This document shows positions 25,079 to 36,377 of a DNA stretch of 64,000 nt, piece by piece. Each line of letters opens with the position of its first letter. Positions within the stretch are counted from its first letter, which is position 1. The notes beneath the pieces are model-generated. The model did not search any database. It was not told where the DNA came from and saw only the letters and a program-made list of their open reading frames with translations. The stretch is from JAICKM01 sp038228295 (GTDB taxonomy: Bacteria; Chloroflexota; Chloroflexia; QHBQ01; JAICKM01): the NCBI GenBank assembly GCA_038228295.1, contig JBBRPH010000026.1, positions 1 to 64,000 of the forward strand. The letters run 5' to 3'. Position numbers and translations under genes: made by a program.

Positions 25079-25567
25079 TTACGGTCGCGGGGTGGCGCAG
25101 GTCACGACCCCAGTAGTACGGCCGGTATGGTAGAGGGTGTGAGTCGGACCGTGGATCAGCTCAACCACATAGCCGGGCGTGATCACCTCGATGTAGGCGC
25201 GACCCGCCTGCTCACAGCCCAATGCACTGTTCGGCCATTCAGTAGGAGTGACGCGGCCGACGGTTATGCCTGCTGGATCAATGCCGGCTTGAGCGGCCAG
25301 CACGGCCCGTGCATTGGCAACGGCCGTAGTAGCCTCCGCCGCGATCTCGGCGGGCGCAGATCCCGCCGGCGTGACCGGGACAAGAGTGACAGCGATGGGA
25401 CTGGGCAGAGCGGTGGGCAACCCTGCCGTCCCCGGTGAGGTCGTCACGGTAGGGAGCAACACTGCTGGGTCGCGCAGTACCGGAGTCGCAGTCGCAGCTA
25501 GGCCACAGCCGACTAGCAACAAGCTAGCCGGCAGCATGATCAGTAAGCGAATTCGTATTTTAAGCAT
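25079..25567 (-). CDS. Small lipoprotein
   Basis: The product has 162 residues. The signal peptide ends with LLLVGC (Cys21, lipobox). A Thr/Pro-rich spacer follows to about residue 75. The C-terminal domain has TEWPNSALGCEQAGRAYIEV, then ITPGYVVELIHG and LYHT. This 'WxxSALGCxxPGxxY, TPGYxIxL, YxYHT' pattern is one I associate with secreted proteins of Chloroflexota. Function unknown. AAAGGAAC lies ahead of the ATG. Confidence 0.75.
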   Translation of the reverse strand: MLKIRIRLLIMLPASLLLVGCGLAATATPVLRDPAVLLPTVTTSPGTAGLPTALPSPIAVTLVPVTPAGSAPAEIAAEATTAVANARAVLAAQAGIDPAGITVGRVTPTEWPNSALGCEQAGRAYIEVITPGYVVELIHGPTHTLYHTGRTTGVVTCATPRP

Positions 25568-25715
25568 TCGGGGTGTTCCTTTCGTAGGCTGTCCTGGTCT
25601 CGGTACGATCTATGCTGTGCAGACCTAGGATCGTGGTGTCTAGTGCATAGACTATACCGAGAAGGTAAAAGTTCCCGCCACACGGCAAGCCGGCCGCCGA
25701 CTAAAGGAGCAAGTA

Positions 25716-27953
<2,238 letters not shown>

Positions 27954-27955
27954 CG

Positions 27956-28090
27956 ATGGAAGCTACTGCGACGGTGCTGCCGGTTGCGCCTGTGGCCGGC
28001 GAACCAGTTACTGTGGACGCGCTGCCGGTTGCGCCCGTGGCCGAGCCGTCCGCTGTGGACGCGCTGCCGGCAGTGCCGGATCGGACGTAG
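27956..28090 (+). CDS. Possible 44-residue repeat peptide
   Basis: Right after glgB an ATG opens a short frame that encodes two and a half copies of the unit VDALPVAPVAEP. At the DNA level this is a 42-45-bp tandem repeat. The nearest purine-rich site is 18 bases away, so translation is doubtful. It may simply be a decaying tail. The rest of the gap to 28262 holds the long hairpin below. Confidence 0.25.
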   Translation: MEATATVLPVAPVAGEPVTVDALPVAPVAEPSAVDALPAVPDRT

Positions 28091-28151
28091 ATGCACCGGT
28101 CTACCCGCCGCCGAAGCCGTAACGTTGCAGCGCTGCGGCGTCGGTAGTAGC

Positions 28152-28220
28152 AGACTGTTAGTATGCTAAGAACCATAGTGCGCCCGCTGCCTGCTATGGC
28201 TCTTAGCATACTAACAGTCT
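28152..28220. terminator. 27-bp stem-loop between convergent genes
   Basis: Arms 28152-28178 and 28194-28220 are complementary at 26 of 27 positions (inner AACCATAG against CTATGGCT, outer AGACTGTTAG against CTAACAGTCT). The loop is 15 bases. It lies between glgB and the SLH gene, which converge, so it could end both transcripts. The stem is much longer than usual for a terminator. Confidence 0.6.
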
Positions 28221-28262
28221 ATTTGTAGACCTACAGTGCCAACCTGGTTTGGCGGGGTGTGC

Positions 28263-30584
28263 CTACGGAGTACACACCGCGACCGAGCCGGTCACCGCGA
28301 GGTAGACGATCTTGGCAATTTGCCCACGGAAGGCGTAATTATTGGGGCGAAACGTATTTTCGCTATAGCCGCTGACGACGCCGTGACAGACAGCGGTCTC
28401 AATGACTTGATAGAACACATGGGCGCGATCTACGTCGGTGAAAGTCGGGTTAGTCGGGTTGTGCAAGGTCCAGCCCGCGCCCAGCACCACGATCTTCGCT
28501 AACTGCCCGCGCGTCACGAAATTGGATGGGCGGAAGTAGGGCCGCCGGCCGCTATCGCACGGTTCGGGGGTCCCGCTCTGCGCGTTGACTCCGCCGCAAT
28601 CGTAGCCCGATACACTACCGTGCGCCACCGCCGTCTCAATGAGTTGATAGAAGACATTGTCGGACGTCACGTCGGTAAAGGTGCCCACTGTCGGCGGCGG
28701 AACCAGCGCCATATTAAAGGCTAACGTGACGATCTTAGTCATCTGGGCACGAGTGGTGTTGTTGAAAGGTTTATAGGTGCCGTCGGCATAGCCGGAAATC
28801 ACCCCGTGGCAGGCCAGATAGTACACGCCCTGGTAGTAGTACGCCGTCAAATCGGTTACGTCGCTGAACCGAATCGGGCAGGAGGTCGCGGTCGCGCCCA
28901 CCGTGCCGGTCGCTGTGGCGCCGGGCGGGGGGGTGCTGATCACCGTGGGTACGCTAGTGCCGGTCGCAGTGAGCGTCCCGGTCGGAACTCCGGTGGCCGA
29001 GGGCAGGACGGTCGCGCCGGCCGTGCTGGAGGGGAGGACGGTGGTGGTCGGGATGGCCGTACTGCTGAGCGCAACCGTCACCGTCGGCGTGGCCGTACTG
29101 CTGGGCGCAACCGTCACCGTCAGCGTGGCCGTAGTAGTGGCCGGTACGGTAGCGGTGCTAGTGGCCGTGGCGGTATTCGTGGCGGTCGGACTGGGTTGCG
29201 GTGTACCACTCACACAGGAGGCGGGATTAATCAGATAGGGCGCGAAGGTAACGGTGCCGGTCACAACATCACCGGTGCCGCCGGGATTGGCGGGGTTCGT
29301 GGGGCCGGTAGCCGATCCCCACCAGTCCAGCGTGGCATTCAGGTCCACCGCCGTCGAATCGTTGCGCGCCCCGGCGACCGTGTTACCGACGATATTGTTG
29401 TTGTGGGCTTGCATGGCCTGGGTGGTAGTGAGCAGGGAACCGGCGCTGATGCGGATACCATAACCGTTGGCCGTCAAGTTGTTGCAATTGGCGGTGATGT
29501 TGGAATTGGGACTGTTGCCGGGAAAGACGGTCACGCGCAAGGCACTGAAGGGTCCGCTGCGCACGCTGTTACCGTTGATCAGGGTGCCGTCGGTATTGCC
29601 GCCGACAAAGATCGCAGACCCCTGTGCGCCTGTCACGGTGTTGCTGAGAATCTGGGTCGCATTGGCGTTAAAGAGGGCGATAAACGTGCCGTCGTTAGTA
29701 GAACTGTTGTTGCTAACGACCAAGTTAGTAGAAGGGGAAGACGGCACATTCGTGATCGCGGAACTGGTGTGGCCGGTGAACTGGTTAGAGTCGATTAGCA
29801 CATTGTTCACCAAGCCGTTGCCGCCGAATAGGCCGGTATCGCCGTCGCCGGTGGGCGTGTTGTTGTTGTTCTCCACCCGATTGCGGTAAAATCGCGTCTG
29901 CACCGTGCCGTCACTGCTGAAAAAGGCCCCCATGCTATTGTAGCGCAGGATATTGTTGAGGATCTGGTAGCCCGAGCCGCCCAAGATAAAGATGCCGCGT
30001 GCGTTGCCGTTGGGCCCGGACGCACCTTCGATCAAAAAGCCGTCAATAGTGACATTGCTGGGGCCGGAGGTGAGATCGAAGCCCCCGGTGTCGCGGTTCA
30101 ATACGGTCTCGTTTGTTTCGTTCGTACGGCCAATGCGCGCATCGTTGCCGGCTTGCGCGCCGCGCAGGATCAGACTTTTGTTGACCGTGACCGTCTCGTA
30201 GTAGAGGCCAGCGGTCACATTGATGGTGTCACCCGGATTGGCTGCGGTAACGGCAGCCTGGATAGTGGTGTAACACGGGGTGTTCGGGCAATTGCCGTTG
30301 CGATCCACATAAAGCATTGCCAGCGGCACGCCCGGTGGGCGCAGCGTCACGTTAAGGAGGGTGGGGCGCTTATAGATGCGGGGGGTGATGAAAGGCGGTG
30401 GAGCATCCCCCGCCATATTGTGACTAGGCCGCCCCGCCCCCGTGCCGGAAGCGGCGGCAACGGGCAGCGGACCAACAGTCCGCGCCAGGGTGGGGCCGGC
30501 AGCAATTCCCGTCCAAGCCACTAGACCACAGGCGGCACTCGCTACCGCCGCCAAAATACCAAATTGCCAACGCGCTTGCTGCAT
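28263..30584 (-). CDS. Secreted beta-helix protein with three SLH domains
   Basis: The product has 773 residues with an N-terminal signal sequence (FGILAAVASAACGLVAWTG). Residues about 85-430 form a right-handed parallel beta-helix of NosD/pectin-lyase type (TIQAAVTAANPGDTINVTAG, many Asn-rich turns such as NNILRYNS). A Thr/Pro/Ala linker of about 120 residues follows. Three S-layer homology domains end the protein: FSDVTDLTAYYYQGVYYLAC, FTDVTSDNVFYQLIETAV and FTDVDRAHVFYQVIETAVCH, each with a 'GYxxGTFxPxxxxTRGQ' second half. SLH domains bind secondary cell-wall polymers, so the helix would be displayed at the cell surface. GGGAG precedes the ATG. The ligand is unknown. Confidence 0.9.
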   Translation of the reverse strand: MQQARWQFGILAAVASAACGLVAWTGIAAGPTLARTVGPLPVAAASGTGAGRPSHNMAGDAPPPFITPRIYKRPTLLNVTLRPPGVPLAMLYVDRNGNCPNTPCYTTIQAAVTAANPGDTINVTAGLYYETVTVNKSLILRGAQAGNDARIGRTNETNETVLNRDTGGFDLTSGPSNVTIDGFLIEGASGPNGNARGIFILGGSGYQILNNILRYNSMGAFFSSDGTVQTRFYRNRVENNNNTPTGDGDTGLFGGNGLVNNVLIDSNQFTGHTSSAITNVPSSPSTNLVVSNNSSTNDGTFIALFNANATQILSNTVTGAQGSAIFVGGNTDGTLINGNSVRSGPFSALRVTVFPGNSPNSNITANCNNLTANGYGIRISAGSLLTTTQAMQAHNNNIVGNTVAGARNDSTAVDLNATLDWWGSATGPTNPANPGGTGDVVTGTVTFAPYLINPASCVSGTPQPSPTATNTATATSTATVPATTTATLTVTVAPSSTATPTVTVALSSTAIPTTTVLPSSTAGATVLPSATGVPTGTLTATGTSVPTVISTPPPGATATGTVGATATSCPIRFSDVTDLTAYYYQGVYYLACHGVISGYADGTYKPFNNTTRAQMTKIVTLAFNMALVPPPTVGTFTDVTSDNVFYQLIETAVAHGSVSGYDCGGVNAQSGTPEPCDSGRRPYFRPSNFVTRGQLAKIVVLGAGWTLHNPTNPTFTDVDRAHVFYQVIETAVCHGVVSGYSENTFRPNNYAFRGQIAKIVYLAVTGSVAVCTP

Positions 30585-31471
30585 AATTCTACTCCCTACT
30601 AATTAGTTTATGCGCCCTCGTCATCTAAAAGTTTCGTATAACTTAGGTATAACATACACTATTTATAGGCTACTAACAATAGCGGGAATCTGTAGTGGTC
30701 AGCGCACGAGCAGTGCACCTGTCGAGAGTCGGTCGGCAGCGGATAGCGCGGACGTCCCCCAGCGGAGCCGGCAGCATTGCGACAATCGCTGGGGTCAGCT
30801 ACAATCACAATAATAATTGGGATAGAATCAATACCTACGCCAAATCGGGGAGGTAAGGGTCCGCACACCGCTGCCTGGGAGCGCCTTGACACCTTTTGTG
30901 CCTGTGAATTAAATATCCGATCCACGTTTGGCCGACATAATTTAATTCAGCGTTGCACATTTGTTATTGGTCCGCACACGATTGACGAACGGGCGTTCCG
31001 CCGCCCCAATTTGGCGTAGGTATTGAGAATAGGATAGGGATTTAAGCGGCAGCGGCCGACCCCTTGTGGGGAACGGGCAGTCGGCGCGAGTACCGGGTTC
31101 CAGCGGGAAACGGGCACAATGCGACGGATAGCGGCCGGAGCACCCTGTAGCAAAACGCCGAAAACAAGATACTAACCCCAACCGACGGGCAGGGGTCAGC
31201 GTTACATTGGGCAAGGTGCGAAAAGTGTGCCGACGTTGAGGGGTAATCCCCAGGCGGAATTACCTAATAGAATCTCCTGGTCCTCGCGCCGCGTCGCACC
31301 GGAGGACTCCGTGACGACCGCCCCGCCCAGGACGGCCAGGGCTAGGAGCACGCGATTGCTTGAGCGGTTGCCTATAACACAAAATCCTTCAAGCTTAATA
31401 CCTATATAATAAAAGGGTCAGGGGCAGCTTGATCTAGAATGTTGCCTGTATATGAGTCAGGAGCGCGTAGG
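30585..31471. other. 887-bp non-coding gap
   Basis: No convincing gene. AT-rich sequence at 30610-30670 probably holds the promoter of the SLH gene. A 10-bp perfect inverted repeat, TGAATTAAAT (30905-30914) against ATTTAATTCA (30940-30949), could be an operator or hairpin. A TATAAT at 31405-31410 may serve the monooxygenase gene. Short frames here have no coding character. Confidence 0.4.
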
Positions 31472-32971
31472 ATGATCACCGAACACGTTGACGTATTGAT
31501 AGTGGGGGCAGGACTTTCCGGTATCGCTACCGCTTATTATATCCAGACGCGCTGCCCGACAAAGCGCTATGCCCTCCTCGAAGGCAGGCAGGCCATCGGC
31601 GGCACCTGGGATCTGTTCCGCTATCCGGGAGTGCGGTCTGACTCCGATATGTATACGCTCGGTTACGCCTTTCGACCCTGGCCGGAAGCCAAGGCGATTG
31701 CCGACGGCCCGGCGATCCATAAGTATATTCGTGCGACCGCCGAGGAGTATGGGATTGACCGTAAGATCCGCTTTGACCACCAGGTGCGCCGGGTGCGCTG
31801 GTCCTCCCGCACGGCTCTGTGGACGGTGGAAGCCGAGCGCGGGACCGCTGGGGAGATTGCGCACTTTACCTGCAACTTCCTCTACATGTGTACCGGCTAC
31901 TACGATTACGCCGGCGGCTATACGCCTACCTGGCCGGGGATCGAGTGTTTCGCCGGGATCATAGTGCATCCCCAGCAGTGGCCCGGCGATTTGGCCTATG
32001 CGGGCAAGCGGGTAGTGGTGATCGGCAGCGGGGCGACCGCAGTGACCCTGGTGCCGGCGCTGGCCGCGCAGGCGACGCACGTCACGATGCTCCAGCGCTC
32101 ACCGACTTACATCGTAACGCGGCCCTCCCAAGACGATCTCGCAAACTGGCTGAACCGCCATTTGCCGGCGCAGCTGGCGCATAGGATTGCGCGCTGGAAG
32201 GCCGTCCTGCTCAGCATGGTGTTTTATACGCTGGCGCGTCGCCGCCCCGCCACCGTTAAGCGATCCATCTTGCGCATGGTGCGTGCGGAGCTTGGCCCCG
32301 ACTATGATGTAGCCACGCATTTCACGCCGCGCTACAACCCCTGGGATCAACGGCTCTGTCTGGTGCCCGATGGCGACCTGTTTGCGGCCCTCAAAGGCGG
32401 CCGGGCCTCAGTTGTGACCGATGAGATCGAGACTTTCACCCCCAGCGGCATTCGGTTACGTTCCGGAGAAGAATTGGCCGCCGATGTGATCGTGACAGCC
32501 ACCGGCCTTACCTTGAAGCTGATGAGCGGGGTGCAACTCGTGGTGGACGGCGTTCCCATCAACCTGGCGCAGACACTAAGCTATAAAGGGATGATGTACA
32601 GCGACATTCCAAACCTTGCCTCGGCCCTAGGCTATACAAACGCCTCCTGGACGCTGAAGTGCGAACTGACCGCGCAGTATGTCTGCCGGCTGCTGAAGTA
32701 CATGGACCAGCACGGTTACCGCCAATGCACGCCGCGCCCCCAGTACCGCACCCGCAGCACTGAACCGATCCTAAACTTCACCTCCGGATATGTGCAGCGG
32801 GCGCTTGCCACGCTCCCGAAGCAGGGGTCCAGACCACCCTGGAAGCTCTATCAAAATTACGTGCTCGACCTGCTGACCTTGCGCTTCGGCCGGGTCGCCG
32901 ATGGCACGATGGAGTTCCGTCGGCGTGACGACGTTCAACGGGCTGCGCCGCAGCATCGCTCGCCCGGATGA
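31472..32971 (+). CDS. Baeyer-Villiger-type flavin monooxygenase
   Basis: The product has 499 residues. FAD-binding VLIVGAGLSGIATAYYIQ (GxGxxG) is at the N-terminus and a second nucleotide site VVVIGSGATAVTLVPALA (NADPH) near residue 180. Between them FAGIIVHPQQWP fits the Baeyer-Villiger fingerprint FxGxxxHxxxW. The enzyme would insert oxygen into a ketone to give an ester or lactone, or oxidise a soft nucleophile. The ATG at 31472 has AGGAG about eight bases upstream; an ATG at 31439 would add 11 residues. It is directly followed by remains of an alcohol dehydrogenase, a common partner that makes the ketone. Confidence 0.9.
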   Translation: MITEHVDVLIVGAGLSGIATAYYIQTRCPTKRYALLEGRQAIGGTWDLFRYPGVRSDSDMYTLGYAFRPWPEAKAIADGPAIHKYIRATAEEYGIDRKIRFDHQVRRVRWSSRTALWTVEAERGTAGEIAHFTCNFLYMCTGYYDYAGGYTPTWPGIECFAGIIVHPQQWPGDLAYAGKRVVVIGSGATAVTLVPALAAQATHVTMLQRSPTYIVTRPSQDDLANWLNRHLPAQLAHRIARWKAVLLSMVFYTLARRRPATVKRSILRMVRAELGPDYDVATHFTPRYNPWDQRLCLVPDGDLFAALKGGRASVVTDEIETFTPSGIRLRSGEELAADVIVTATGLTLKLMSGVQLVVDGVPINLAQTLSYKGMMYSDIPNLASALGYTNASWTLKCELTAQYVCRLLKYMDQHGYRQCTPRPQYRTRSTEPILNFTSGYVQRALATLPKQGSRPPWKLYQNYVLDLLTLRFGRVADGTMEFRRRDDVQRAAPQHRSPG

Positions 32972-32974
32972 TAT

Positions 32975-33158
32975 CGAGGTGAGCTGGTCGTGAGCGGTGG
33001 CAACCCCGAGCCGTTCCAGGGTCACCCCGTTCGCGCTGATCGGCGGCGACCATAAGATGTACGGCCATGCGTCGGGCACATCACATGAGGTCGAGGAGAC
33101 TCTACGGTTCGCAGCGCGTACCGGCATCCGCCCTAAGTATAGGAACCGCCGAACTTAG
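32975..33158 (+). pseudogene. C-terminal remnant of a zinc alcohol dehydrogenase
   Basis: Frame 1 (32975-33019) reads RGELVVSGGNPEPFQ. After one extra G at 33020, frame 2 (33021-33158) reads VTPFALIGGDHKMYGHASGT, then SHEVEETLRFAARTGIRP, then a stop. The joined sequence matches the end of the cofactor-binding domain of zinc-dependent alcohol dehydrogenases ('GTLVLVG, SPFALIGGDRxxYGHASGT, ETLRFxAxTGVRP'). The rest of the gene is missing on both sides, and the fragment begins four bases after the monooxygenase stop. Confidence 0.6.
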
Positions 33159-33360
33159 CGCGACCAGCGTCACGTTGCAGAGCAGCGATGCCCAGGCTTT
33201 TCCTGTGCCGCCGACGATCAGCATTCCTGCGGGGCAGTACAACGCCGCGATCCAGGTGCACACGGGCCGGGTCACGGCCTATACGCGGATCGAGATCACT
33301 GCCACCCTGAGTGACAGCAGCCTACACGCCACATTGGAACTCCACCCGCCGATAGGGTAA
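33133..33360 (+). pseudogene. Remnant of a secreted immunoglobulin-like domain
   Basis: Reading LSIGTAELSATSVTLQSSDA, then PTISIPAGQYNAAIQVHTG, RVTAYTRIEITATLSDSSLH. This is the beta-sandwich pattern of bacterial Ig-like repeats ('VTLSSSNPxxxxVPxxVTVPAGxTSAxFxVxT, TxVTITATxxG'). It has no start codon or export signal of its own and overlaps the dehydrogenase remnant by a few codons in another frame, so it is a domain left from a surface protein. It ends at a TAA at 33358-33360. Confidence 0.45.
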
Positions 33361-33406
33361 AGGCAGGGGGCACCGGTGATCCTCTTGGCGCGGTGATCTC
33401 CTGCCC

Positions 33407-33425
33407 GCTAGCACGTCGTGCTAGC
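33407..33425. repeat. Short perfect palindrome
   Basis: GCTAGCACG and its complement flank a single central base. The function is unknown; it may be an operator or small hairpin. Confidence 0.4.
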
Positions 33426-33445
33426 TCGCATAACTGGTTCAGGAA

Positions 33446-33475
33446 CCGGCCGGTCCGCGTTTGCGGACCGGCCGG
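33446..33475. terminator. Strong GC-rich stem-loop
   Basis: A perfect 13-bp stem (CCGGCCGGTCCGC, 33446-33458 and 33463-33475) with a GTTT loop. It lies 40 bases past the stop of the minus-strand gene ending at 33516. Confidence 0.75.
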
Positions 33476-33515
33476 CGCTCTTGCGCACTCACGCCGCGCT
33501 TACTGTGGGTTCAAC

Positions 33516-36173
33516 TCACGGATAACCGGCCAGGTAGATCGGGATGGTGGCCGTGCCACTAGCCATTGCACCGGTGTCGTTGATAACGTGGGTGATCGTT
33601 CCGTTGCCGCCCAGGGAGACCGTCAGCAGGTCGTGGAACGTCACGCCCGCCGTGTTCGGTACCTCGAAGGCGTGGTAGGCGTTGACCGTGGGGTTGACAT
33701 TGAAGTAGCAGTAGCTGCCGACCCCCCACGCTTGATGGCTGGTAACGGTGTTCGCCACCTTGTACGCCGCGTAGCCGTTCAGCGCGCCGTTCATCCACGC
33801 CGCCTGGTTCGGCGGATCGTAGGGCATCTCGTTTTGGAAGAAGATATCCCGCCCGTTGTTGCCGTTCCAGATCACCTCGTATTTCTGGTAGTGTTCGACA
33901 AACAGGCCGTAAGCCATTACGTTAGCTCCGTTGACGATGAGGCCCGTGTCCGCCGGGTTCGTGGTCCAGCCCACACCGGTGCCGTGATCGGCGCGCCAGG
34001 CCCAAATGTGGTCAATGATCGTGTCGTTGTTGTTGACCACGAGGCTCGTCGTCGCTAATCCGGGGCCGGCGCCGCCGATGCGAAAGAATACATCCTGGAT
34101 GGACGTGGGGTTGGCGGCGTGGCCGGCGGAGGCACCCGTCGAGCCGACCTGCAGCAGCACCGGCGAGTTGGTCTGGCCGGCGTCGAACAGCAACCCGGCC
34201 AGCTTCACCCCGTCAACATCAGCCACTTGCATGGGGACAACCCCGTTGTCAGGAATGATGGTGGTGAAACCGAGGCCGAGCACCACCGTGTTGGCCCGCG
34301 TCACGTTGATCGTCTGATTCACATGGTAGACGCCCGGCGTGAAAATCAGGTTAAGCCCCTGGCTCAGTGCGGCGTTGATGGTGGTCACACTGTCGGTGGG
34401 CTTGGCGACGTAGAACTGGCTGAGCGGGATCGCCGCGCCGGGGGTGGGCCCGCCGGCCCAGGTGATACCGGATGAGTTCTGCCGCAGGGCCGGCACGAAC
34501 ACATTGTAGTTGCCGTTTTGGTCAATGTACAGGTACGGCTTCTCGCGGGTCACTGGGCTCTGATTGACGACCGTGTACGATGGATTCGGGAAGTGCTGCG
34601 CCGGGGCGCCGGGCACACCCGAGAACACCATGTTCCACACGGAGCCGGACCAACTGCCGATGGTACTGTCGCGGGTGATCCACTGCTGCTGCGACCCGGA
34701 ACTCACCGCGCCGTCAACCTTGCTGTCGGCGATGTAGCCACCGCTCGCCCAGCCCTCACCGGCGGGCGCGAGGTCCAGCGCACCGCGCACGTGCATACGG
34801 CGGAACGGCGCGGCCTGCGCGACGGCCCAGCGATCGGTGCCCGACGAGGGGACGACCGCCATGTTCTCGGCGGACCGCCAGAAGTTTTGCGTCGCGTTGC
34901 CGTTGCTCCAGTCGGCCTCGACGTGGACGTTGCCGTTGATGGTGACATTATCGGGCGACAGGCCGAGGCCGGCGATTGAGGTGTAGAAGCCGATGTTGGC
35001 ATCCACATTGTAGGTGCCGGGCTTGAACAGCAGCTCATAGCGTTGCGTGCCGAACTGGTTGGACTGTTGCGTGTTGAACACGGAGTTCAACTGATTCTGA
35101 ATGGCCGTGTCGCCCATTGTTGTGTCGAAGATCAGCACATTCGGCCCAAAGTCCGGGCGATTGCTCGTGGGGATCGTCGCGGTGGGGGTCGCCGTCGGCG
35201 GCACGGGGGTGACGGTGGGGGCTGGGCCGCCGGTGCTGTACACCTGGAACTCCCACAGCGAGTAGCCGTAGCCGGTACCGCGCTGCGTCCCATACATCCG
35301 CACATAGCGCCCAGACCCACTGACTGTCAGCGTCTCGATGCCGCCCGCGCCGTTGGCCTGGGTGTAGATCGTCGTCCACGTCGCCGCATCGTTGGATACC
35401 TGGATCTGGTATTGCTTGCCGTAGGCCGCTTCCCAGTTCAAGACCACTTTGCAGATGCTCTGCACGGAGCCAAGATCGACCTGTAGCCATTGCGGGTCGC
35501 TAAACGCGCTGGCCCAGCGCGTCGTCGTGTTGCCGTCCACCGCGCTGCCGGCGGGCGTCCCGGCGTTCTCACTCGACGATGCCGTGGCGGGCCGATTGAG
35601 CGCACTGTTCGTCGTGCCGCAGCCCGCCGGCGTGGGGGTCGCGGTCGGTGCCGTCACGCTGCCGTAGACCTGAAACTCCCACAGCGAGTAGCCATACGCC
35701 GTACCGCGCTGCGTCCCATACATCCGCACATAGCGTCCGGAGCCGGAAATGTTGAGCGTTTCAGTGCCGCCCACCCCGGCGGCTTGCGTGTAGATCGTCG
35801 TCTAGGTGGCCGCATCGTTAGAGGTCTGGATCTGGTATTGCTTGCCGTAGGCCGCTTCCCACTGCAAAACGACCTAGCTGATCGTGGCGACCCGCCCCAG
35901 GTCCACGTAAATCCACTGCGGGTCGCTGAACGCGCTGGCCCAGCGCGTAGTCGAGCTGCCATCCACCGCGTTGGCCGCCGGGGTGCCCGCGTTTTCCAGC
36001 GAAGAAGCGTTGGTAGGCTGGTTTTGCGAAAGGAGCGTGCCCGCCGCATAGACGGGGGCGGTAGGCGATGTGCGGAGCAGCGCTCCGCCCAGCAGGATAC
36101 CGAGCAGAACGATCAGGGAGAGCGTGCGTCGTCGGCCAACACCCGACTGCGCTTTTGTCAACAACATCTTCAT
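33516..36173 (-). pseudogene. Secreted CBM32 and beta-helix protein interrupted by two in-frame TAG codons
   Basis: A single frame of 886 codons is open from the ATG at 36173 (GGAGA six bases before it) except for TAG at 35874-35876 and TAG at 35802-35804. In the paralogous repeats these codons are CAG (ISQVVL) and TGG (ATWTTIY); each needs one transition. Domains: signal peptide (1-44); discoidin/F5-8C module CBM32 (45-180), which holds both stops; a second CBM32; a Thr/Pro linker; and a C-terminal beta-helix-like domain of about 550 residues (GPNVLIFDTTMGDTAIQNQL, YELLFKPGTYNVDANIGFYT). The downstream part could start again at an internal codon but would lack export. I call it a recent pseudogene. 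Confidence 0.75.
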
Positions 36174-36377
36174 TGTGTCTCCTTCTGCAGCTATGCAGTA
36201 CGTCTTCTACATAATCCATCTGCCGGACGGCCTTGTGTTGCATCTGCATCGTCCGTCGTGGGGCGGGCCGTCACGATACGATCTGCTGACACCCCCCTTC
36301 TCTCCGGTGTTCCCGTAGCTGAACTCGCGCACGCGCCGCACGTATCCGTTTGGGAGGAGAAACCCACTACCCCGCGA

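Noticed and set aside
30659..31409. Several 60-90 codon frames in the gap before the monooxygenase
   Set aside because: No binding sites, no conserved motifs, and they overlap each other on both strands.
33500..33520. A GGTTCAACTC stretch that looks like a tRNA T-arm
   Set aside because: No acceptor stem, anticodon arm or D-arm surrounds it; it overlaps the stop of a coding frame.
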